Below, in pieces: positions 6,844 through 12,115 of a DNA stretch of 12,115 nt. A program made the position numbers and the translations under genes. The stretch is from positions 1 through 12,115 of the forward strand of contig JABEUW010000140.1 in assembly GCA_013043945.1 (NCBI GenBank), written 5' to 3'. The first letter of the stretch is position 1; every line of letters starts with the position of its first letter. Under the pieces are notes generated by a model. The model was not told the DNA's origin, searched no databases, and saw only the letters and a list, made by a program, of their open reading frames with translations. The DNA is from Vulcanimicrobiota bacterium (GTDB taxonomy: Bacteria; Vulcanimicrobiota; Vulcanimicrobiia; Vulcanimicrobiales; Vulcanimicrobiaceae).

Positions 6844-8211
6844 GGAAAGAATTGCGACTGCGACCATACCGAACGTGAGAATCGCGAAATAGCCGCTGGC
6901 AGGGAGGAACGTGCCGGCGGCCGCCCCGCCGTTGTGAGCGAAATAAAAGGCGCCAGCGGTTGCAACGCCGAGCAGTTGGCCGGTCGTGCGTGCGGTCGCG
7001 AGCGTGCCCGCCGCGATGCCGCGCCGCTCGTGCGGTGCGGAGGACATGATCGCGTTATTGTTCGGCTGCGAGAAAATCGTCGTGCCGATTCCGGTCGCGA
7101 CGAGCGCGAGCACGATCTCGAGCGTCGTCGGAACTGCCGGCAGATGAGCGAGCAGCAGCGTTCCGATCGCGACGAGTACGGCGCCCGCCGTCGAGAGGTA
7201 ACGAGCGGGAATACGATCGGAGAGCGCACCGGCGGTCGGTGCGAGCGCGACGTTGAGTGCCGTTAACGGAACGAGTAAGAGCCCCGCTTGGAGCGGGGTT
7301 GCGTGCAGTGCGAGTTGCGCCGTGAGGGGCACCAGAAAAACGATTCCGGATTGCGCGATAAAATAACAGAACGCGGCGATGGTGGAGAAGGCGAAGATGC
7401 GCGAGCGAAAGAGCGTGAGATCGAAGGTCGGCGCGTGCACGCGCCGTTCGACGAAAACAAAGAGCGCGAGTGCGGCGCCCGAGAGCGCGATCCATCCAAG
7501 CGTCGTTCCCGAGGTCCAGCCCCAGCGGTGCGCGCGCGAAAGCGCGAGCGAGAGTGCGAAGAGCCCAACGATCGAGAGCAGCGCTCCAACGGGATCGAAG
7601 CCTTCGCGGCGCGGTGCGGTTGGCTTCAAAACGATGCTGGCGGCGAGGAGCGCGAGCAGCGAGATCGGGATGTTGATCGCAAAGATCCAGCGCCAGTCGC
7701 CGAGCGCGATGATCGCCCCGCCGAGGATGGGGCCGGCGGTGAGGCCGACGGCGACCGCGGCGCCGTTTAAACCGATCGCACGCCCTCGCCGTTCCGGCGC
7801 GACCGATTCGACGATGAGCGCTTGCGTGCACGCGACGAGCATCGCCGCGCCGATCGCTTGGAAGACGCGCATGACGATTAACGCTTCCAGCGATGGTGCG
7901 AGCGCGCAGAGTAGCGAGCCGAGCCCGAAGATGCCGAAGCCCGTTTGGTAGACACGCTTGTGGCCGAAGATATCGCCGATGCGTCCGAAGAGTACGAGCG
8001 TCGATGCGGTGACCAGCATGTACGCGAGCAGAACCCACTCGGCTTCGTCGACGCCGCGATGGTAGAAACGCGCGATCGTCGGCATCGCCACGTTGGCGAT
8101 CGATCCATCGAGCGGCCCCATCACGGTGCCGAGCATCACGGTCGCTACCGCGTAGCGCGAGTAGCGTTCGCTCGCACGCACGGTCGTTGCGAGCGTACGG
8201 AACGGGCTCAT
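6829..8211 (-). CDS. MFS multidrug-type exporter, DHA2 (14-TM, EmrB/QacA-like) family
   Basis: Inner-membrane proton-coupled transporter of 460 residues, close to usual DHA2 length. Family motifs seen: LDGSIANVAMPTI in helix 1 (residues 34-46, motif D1), GRIGDIFGHKR (76-86, motif A, loop 2-3), RVFQAIGAA (115-123), GLTAGPILGGAI (156-167, motif C typical of antiporters), WRWIFAINIP (173-182), and the late-family signature FSQPNNNAIMSSAPHERRGIAAG (380-402, with a run of Asn after Pro). Hydrophobic segments are consistent with 14 helices. The substrate cannot be told from sequence. The ATG lies 7 bp after the stop of the cvpA-family gene with no clear Shine-Dalgarno, so expression probably depends on read-through and coupling from the upstream pheST transcript. 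The gene ends 16 bp from the convergent PKD gene. Confidence 0.93.
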   Translation of the reverse strand: MSPFRTLATTVRASERYSRYAVATVMLGTVMGPLDGSIANVAMPTIARFYHRGVDEAEWVLLAYMLVTASTLVLFGRIGDIFGHKRVYQTGFGIFGLGSLLCALAPSLEALIVMRVFQAIGAAMLVACTQALIVESVAPERRGRAIGLNGAAVAVGLTAGPILGGAIIALGDWRWIFAINIPISLLALLAASIVLKPTAPRREGFDPVGALLSIVGLFALSLALSRAHRWGWTSGTTLGWIALSGAALALFVFVERRVHAPTFDLTLFRSRIFAFSTIAAFCYFIAQSGIVFLVPLTAQLALHATPLQAGLLLVPLTALNVALAPTAGALSDRIPARYLSTAGAVLVAIGTLLLAHLPAVPTTLEIVLALVATGIGTTIFSQPNNNAIMSSAPHERRGIAAGTLATARTTGQLLGVATAGAFYFAHNGGAAAGTFLPASGYFAILTFGMVAVAILSYVRE

Positions 8212-8218
8212 GAAGCGG

Positions 8219-8755
8219 CTAGAGCCGATGACGGTTGAAGAGCGATTTGGTGAAGGGTCGGGCGATCCACGGTTCGTGCGCCTGCAACGCCGCGTCGATC
8301 TTCGCGTCGGGCTGCACGAGCATCATCGCTAAACTCGAGCGGCCGAGATCGCGGCGCAGATCCGGCGAGAGCGGAAAGAAAAGCGCGACGTAGAGCAGCA
8401 ACCAGAGAAAAACGATCCCTTTCGCCAGCGCGATGAGCGCACCGATACTGCTGTTGAGCAGTCCGAGCCCGGGAAGTTTTGCCACGCGCTCGAGCGCCCA
8501 TGCCAGCGCCATCACGATCGCGTACGCGGCGACGCCGGTGAGAAACATGCCGATCACGTGCGCGGAGCCCGGCCCTACATGCGTGAGGTTCGCAATCGTC
8601 GTGTCGGCGGAGCCGTTGTAGTACCACGGAGCGAGTAACCCGGCAAAGAGCGCGATCGCTCCGGCGAGCTCGCCGATGAGGCCGCGCCGCCAACCGCGAA
8701 AGGCCGCGATGATGAGAATCGCGCCGATAACGATATCCGGCCAGGCGAAACTCAC
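8219..8755 (-). CDS. CvpA family integral membrane protein
   Basis: Small membrane protein of 178 residues matching the CvpA (colicin V production) family. It starts with WPDIVIGAILIIAAFRGWRRGLIGELAG, has four hydrophobic segments (about 6-20, 26-45, 64-88 and 103-128), and carries the conserved LLNSSIGALIALAKGI stretch before the last helix. The C-terminal 45 residues are soluble and charged. The molecular function of the family is not settled; CvpA has been linked to colicin V export and envelope or bile stress tolerance in enterobacteria. The GTG start at 8755-8753 overlaps the pheT stop (TGA, 8754-8752) as GTGA, with GGAG 13 bases upstream, indicating translational coupling to pheT. In Firmicutes a cvpA gene sits near pheST, usually with zapA and mutS2, so the neighbourhood supports the call. 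Confidence 0.88.
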   Translation of the reverse strand: MSFAWPDIVIGAILIIAAFRGWRRGLIGELAGAIALFAGLLAPWYYNGSADTTIANLTHVGPGSAHVIGMFLTGVAAYAIVMALAWALERVAKLPGLGLLNSSIGALIALAKGIVFLWLLLYVALFFPLSPDLRRDLGRSSLAMMLVQPDAKIDAALQAHEPWIARPFTKSLFNRHRL

Positions 8756-11115
8756 CGGCGAACGCTCGCTCCGAGTTCGTCGTGCAAACGCGAGATCGCC
8801 GCGCCGATGCGTTCGTCGACCACGGCATCGGTGAGCGTTTCGTTCGCACTCTGCATGGTAATCCGCACCGCCAGGCTCTTCTTATCTGCACCGACCTGCG
8901 CGCCTCGATATTCGTCGAAGACGCGAACGCCGACGCACTCCGCACCGACCGCTTCGCGCGCGATGCGTTCGACGGCAGCGGCCTCGATCTCGGGCGCGAG
9001 AACGAGCGCGAGGTCGCGATAGGTCGCCGGAAATTTCGAGGGCGGCACGTACGTCGGCGCGAGGTACTCGGGAATCGCGTCGAATGCGAGAGCGGCGAGA
9101 TAGACCGGGCGCGCGAGCGCGAAGCTCTGCGCGAGATAGGGATGCAGGCGCCCGACGACGCCGACGTCGCGTCCGTCGATCGAGAGCGCGGCGCAGATGC
9201 CGGGGTGCAGGAAGCGATACTCGCCGCTCGCGACCGTTACCTCCGCTCCGGTGAGGCGCGCGAGAAGCGCGAGCGTATCGCTCTTTATGCGCGCGAAGCC
9301 TTCCTCTTGCCATTCGGGCTGCTCGATCGATTCGGTTGCGCGCGCGAATGCAAGCATCGGCGTCTCAAGGACGGCGTTCTCTCCGCGCGCGAAGGTATGC
9401 CCGATCTCGAAGATCGCGGCGCGCTCGTCGCGACGGGCGAGATAGGCGAGTAATCCGGATTCGAGCGAGGCACGTAGGTAGCGCTGCTCTTCGGAGAGCG
9501 GATTCGCCACCTCTACGCTGCGCGCACGTTCGTCGAGCCCACCATGCACGAGCGTGCCGAGCAACGATTCACCGACGAGCGAGTAGGTGAGGACTTCGCG
9601 ATAGCCGAGCGCTTCGAGCAGGTGGGCGGCCTCGCGCTCCCGTCGATAGCGCGCGCTCGAAACCGTAGTCGCGGGAACGCAGGGCAGCGACTCGGGGATA
9701 CGGTCGTAGCCCTCGAGCCGCGCGTACTCTTCGATGAGATCGACGCTCTGGGTAAGATCGCGGCGCCACCATGGCGGGCGCACCGAGAGCCGCTCGCCAT
9801 CAACGGCAACCTCACAACCGAGCGCGCGGAGATGAAACGCGATGGAATCGGGGGAGGCTTCGATGCCGAGCAGCCGAGCGAGCTCGCTCGATGCGAGCGC
9901 GATCTGCGCTGCCGGCGCAATCGCGCCGCCGGTGACGACCGGTGCGAAGAGGTGCGCGCCGAGCGAGGCGAGGAGTTGGGCGGCACGGGCGACGCCTGCA
10001 TCGGCGAGCGCGGGCGGCAACGTTCGTTCGTGGCGCGACGAGGCTTCGGTGCGCAACGCGAAGCGCGCGCTCGTGCGGCGGATGCGCGCGCCGACGAAGG
10101 TCGCGCCCTCGATGAGGAGCGCGGTGGTGCTCGCACGCACCTCGCTCGCGCTGCCGCCCTTGATTCCCGCGAGCCCTTGCACGCCGTTTTCGTCGGCGAT
10201 GACGAGCGCGCGTTCGTCGAGTTCGAGCTCGCGCTCGTCGATCGTCGTCAATCGTTCGCCGGGTGCGGCATCGCGCACGATGAGATGTGCGTGCGGAATC
10301 GCATCTGCGTCGTAAAAATGCAGCGGCTGCCCGATCTCGAGCATGACGTAGTTCGAGATATCGACGAGTGCGTCGATCGGGCGCTGCCCGGCCTGCGCGA
10401 GCCGAATGCGAATCGCGCTCGGTGCCGGCGCGACGCGAACGCCGTCGACGCGCTGTGCGACGAAGCGCGTGCAATCCTGCGAACGGAGCTCGATCTGCGG
10501 CGCGCGCTCGGCGGGTGCCGGGGCAGTTCCCGGATTTTCGAACGCGGGTGCGCGCAATGCGGTTCCGTAAGCGGCCGCGAGTTCGCGGGCGATGCCGAGC
10601 ACCGACATCGCATCGGCGCGGTTCGAGGTGATCTCCACTTCGAGAATCGGTTCGCAGAGGCCGAAGGCGGCGACGACGTCGCTGCCGAGCGGCAGGCTTT
10701 CGTCGAGCTGCATGATGCCGTCTTCGAACCACTCCGCCGGCAGCGCGAGCTCTTCGGCGGAGCAGAGCATTCCCTCGGATTCGACGCCGCGCATCTTGCG
10801 CGGTGCGATGGTGATATGCGGAAGCACCGCCCCGATCTGCGCGACCGGAATCGTTTGCCCCGCCGCGACGTTGGTGGCGGCGGTTGCGATCGTCAGCGGT
10901 TTGCCGGCGCCGATATCGATCGTGCAGACCTGCAGGCGATCGGCATTCGGGTGCTTCTCGATCGCCGTAATGCGGCCGACGACGACGCCGGTGATCGTGG
11001 GTTTGCGTTCGATGCTCTCGACGGGGAAGCCCAGCATGGAGAGTCTGTCGGCGATCGCATCGACCTCTTCGGGAAGATCGACGTAGGTACGAAGCCAGGC
11101 GAGCGGAAGGCGCAT
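8752..11115 (-). CDS. pheT: Phenylalanine--tRNA ligase beta subunit
   Basis: Beta subunit of the cytoplasmic alpha2-beta2 phenylalanyl-tRNA synthetase, which charges tRNA-Phe. At 787 residues it has the usual bacterial long form. Domains in order: an N-terminal start MRLPLAWLRTYVDLP, an EMAP/OB-type tRNA-binding domain (about 39-148, with VVVGRITAIEKHPNADRLQVC and the KMRGVESEGMLCS segment), the B3/B4 editing domain (about 213-375), the B5 domain (about 403-470, ending WWRRDLTQSVDLIEEYARLEGYDRIP), the inactive catalytic-like core (about 486-690) and the C-terminal FDX-ACB anticodon-binding domain (about 694-787, from SKFPATYRDLALVL). All are intact. The ATG at 11115-11113 lies 15 bp after the pheS stop, and its upstream AGGG is weak and distant. 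It overlaps the next gene by 4 bases. Confidence 0.98.
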   Translation of the reverse strand: MRLPLAWLRTYVDLPEEVDAIADRLSMLGFPVESIERKPTITGVVVGRITAIEKHPNADRLQVCTIDIGAGKPLTIATAATNVAAGQTIPVAQIGAVLPHITIAPRKMRGVESEGMLCSAEELALPAEWFEDGIMQLDESLPLGSDVVAAFGLCEPILEVEITSNRADAMSVLGIARELAAAYGTALRAPAFENPGTAPAPAERAPQIELRSQDCTRFVAQRVDGVRVAPAPSAIRIRLAQAGQRPIDALVDISNYVMLEIGQPLHFYDADAIPHAHLIVRDAAPGERLTTIDERELELDERALVIADENGVQGLAGIKGGSASEVRASTTALLIEGATFVGARIRRTSARFALRTEASSRHERTLPPALADAGVARAAQLLASLGAHLFAPVVTGGAIAPAAQIALASSELARLLGIEASPDSIAFHLRALGCEVAVDGERLSVRPPWWRRDLTQSVDLIEEYARLEGYDRIPESLPCVPATTVSSARYRREREAAHLLEALGYREVLTYSLVGESLLGTLVHGGLDERARSVEVANPLSEEQRYLRASLESGLLAYLARRDERAAIFEIGHTFARGENAVLETPMLAFARATESIEQPEWQEEGFARIKSDTLALLARLTGAEVTVASGEYRFLHPGICAALSIDGRDVGVVGRLHPYLAQSFALARPVYLAALAFDAIPEYLAPTYVPPSKFPATYRDLALVLAPEIEAAAVERIAREAVGAECVGVRVFDEYRGAQVGADKKSLAVRITMQSANETLTDAVVDERIGAAISRLHDELGASVRR

Positions 11116-11130
11116 ATCGTTTCGAAATCC

Positions 11131-12115
11131 CTATTGCAACTGACGCAAGAAATCGGTGTCGGACTCGATGAGGCGGCGGATATCGTCGATCTCGTAGCGA
11201 GCGAGCGCGATGCGTTCGACGCCGACGCCGAAGGCCCAGCCGCTCACCACTGCGGGATCGTATCCCACTTCACGTAACACGTTGGGGTGCACCATGCCAG
11301 CGCCACCGATTTCGATCCATCCCGAACCGCCGCACATCGAACAGCTCTCGCCGTTGCCCTTGCATTTCGGACAGGTGGTATCGACTTCGGCGCTCGGTTC
11401 GGTGAACGGAAAGAACGAGGGGCGGAAGCGAACGCGTTGCTCGGGGCCGAAGAGCGTACGCGAGAGATACGCGAGCGCGCCCTTGAGATGCCCGAAGTCT
11501 ATTCCCTCGGCGACGAGGAGACCCTCGACTTGATGGAACTGAAAGAGATGGCGCGCGTCGACGGCGTCGCGGCGATAGCAGCGCCCCGGCGCGAGAATCG
11601 CGACCGGCGGGCGATGTGCTTGCATCGTGCGGATCTGCATCGGCGAGGTATGCGGGCGCAGTAAGAGTTCGGGAGTAATGAAGAACGAATCGAAGCCCTC
11701 GCGCGCGGGATGATCGGCGGGGATGTTGAGTGCGTCGAAGGTGTAGTAACTCGGTTCGACCTCGGCGCCGAGCACCGTTGCGAACCCGAGTTCTTTGAAC
11801 GCTTCGGAGATCTCCTCGATGATGCGGCGCACGGGATGAATCGAACCGAGCGCTGCTTCGGGTGCGGGGAACGTAACGTCGATGCGCCGCTCGAGCACTT
11901 CGTCGAGCGCACCGCGAGCGATGCGCGCCTTCGCTTCGTCGAGCAGCGCCTCCATCTGCGCGACGGCGTCGTTGATGAGCTTCCCGGCATCGGGGCGCTC
12001 GGCGGCCGGTAGCGCGCCGATCCCGCGACGGACGAGCGTTACTTCACCGCTGCGCCCGAGAAAGCGTACGCGAAGTTCTTCGAGAGCGGCGATATCGGTC
12101 ACCGCATGCGCACCG
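11131..12115 (-). CDS. pheS: Phenylalanine--tRNA ligase alpha subunit (5' end outside window)
   Basis: Catalytic alpha subunit of phenylalanyl-tRNA synthetase (class II). The frame is open to the right edge. A GTG at 12102 is in frame, but comparison with E. coli PheS (ALDNVRVEYLGKKG versus ALEELRVRFLGRSG here) suggests about 15-20 N-terminal residues are missing, so the true start is outside. Counting from that GTG, motif 1 helices lie near 85-120, the motif 2 region GRCYRRDAVDARHLFQFHQVEG near 173-194, and motif 3 GWAFGVGVERIAL near 288-300. A Cys4 knuckle (Cys244, 247, 254, 257; CPKCKGNGESCSMC) precedes GWIEIGGAGMVHPNVL. Similar Cys clusters occur in Bacillus-type PheS, so this is not an anomaly. 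It is followed by pheT after 15 bp, the standard operon order. Confidence 0.97.
   Translation of the reverse strand, partial: GAHAVTDIAALEELRVRFLGRSGEVTLVRRGIGALPAAERPDAGKLINDAVAQMEALLDEAKARIARGALDEVLERRIDVTFPAPEAALGSIHPVRRIIEEISEAFKELGFATVLGAEVEPSYYTFDALNIPADHPAREGFDSFFITPELLLRPHTSPMQIRTMQAHRPPVAILAPGRCYRRDAVDARHLFQFHQVEGLLVAEGIDFGHLKGALAYLSRTLFGPEQRVRFRPSFFPFTEPSAEVDTTCPKCKGNGESCSMCGGSGWIEIGGAGMVHPNVLREVGYDPAVVSGWAFGVGVERIALARYEIDDIRRLIESDTDFLRQLQ

Noticed and set aside
9544..11277. Open frame of 577 codons on the plus strand opposite pheT
   Set aside because: The minus strand here encodes a complete PheT with all domains in order. The plus-strand translation is Arg/Asp/Glu-rich without motifs, a mirror of codon bias in pheT.
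11374..11400. Cys4 cluster in pheS considered as an unusual zinc-finger insertion
   Set aside because: Comparable CxxC pairs before the GWIEI segment occur in other bacterial PheS proteins, such as those of Bacillus, so this is family-normal.

Overview
The window is a GC-rich, densely coding bacterial chromosome segment. It holds housekeeping genes (lon, pheS, pheT, a cvpA-family gene) flanking an accessory locus of signalling and secreted proteins. Nothing here fixes the taxon. SARP/BTAD-type regulators, repeat-rich secreted propellers with APGANGN-like signatures and this gene style are compatible with an under-studied GC-rich lineage, for example Vulcanimicrobiota/Eremiobacterota (formerly WPS-2). 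That placement is a guess from style, not a result.

Layout, left to right. (1) The 3' part of lon (+) enters from the left edge and ends at 1243, where its stop codon overlaps the stop codon of a convergent gene. (2) Two minus-strand regulator genes lie in tandem. The first transcribed (4132-2012) encodes a large membrane protein: signal peptide, extracytoplasmic domain, seven membrane helices, PAS-like domain, then a SARP-type winged helix plus BTAD domain. The second (1968-1240) encodes a small soluble winged helix-BTAD protein. (3) An 89-bp divergent intergenic region separates these from a plus-strand pair: a secreted six-bladed beta-propeller protein (4222-5820) and a secreted PKD-domain protein (5817-6812), which overlap by ATGA. 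(4) A minus-strand cluster runs in from the right edge in the order pheS (5' end outside the window), pheT, cvpA-family gene, DHA2-type MFS exporter. Gaps or overlaps within it are -4 to 15 bp.

The central locus is the most interesting part. A seven-helix receptor fused directly to a transcription-factor output, with no kinase or receiver domain, would be a one-component membrane-to-DNA signalling protein. It is paired with a second SARP-like regulator and sits head-to-head with an operon of two exported proteins. A plausible model, entirely inferred, is that the receptor senses an extracytoplasmic or membrane cue and controls the divergent secreted-protein operon. The right-hand cluster couples phenylalanyl-tRNA synthetase to a CvpA-family membrane protein, a known association, followed by a drug-efflux-type transporter.

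No tRNA, rRNA, CRISPR array, insertion sequence or phage gene was recognised. Intergenic space is minimal: the longest gap is 89 bp, so no stretch over 300 bases lacks a gene.
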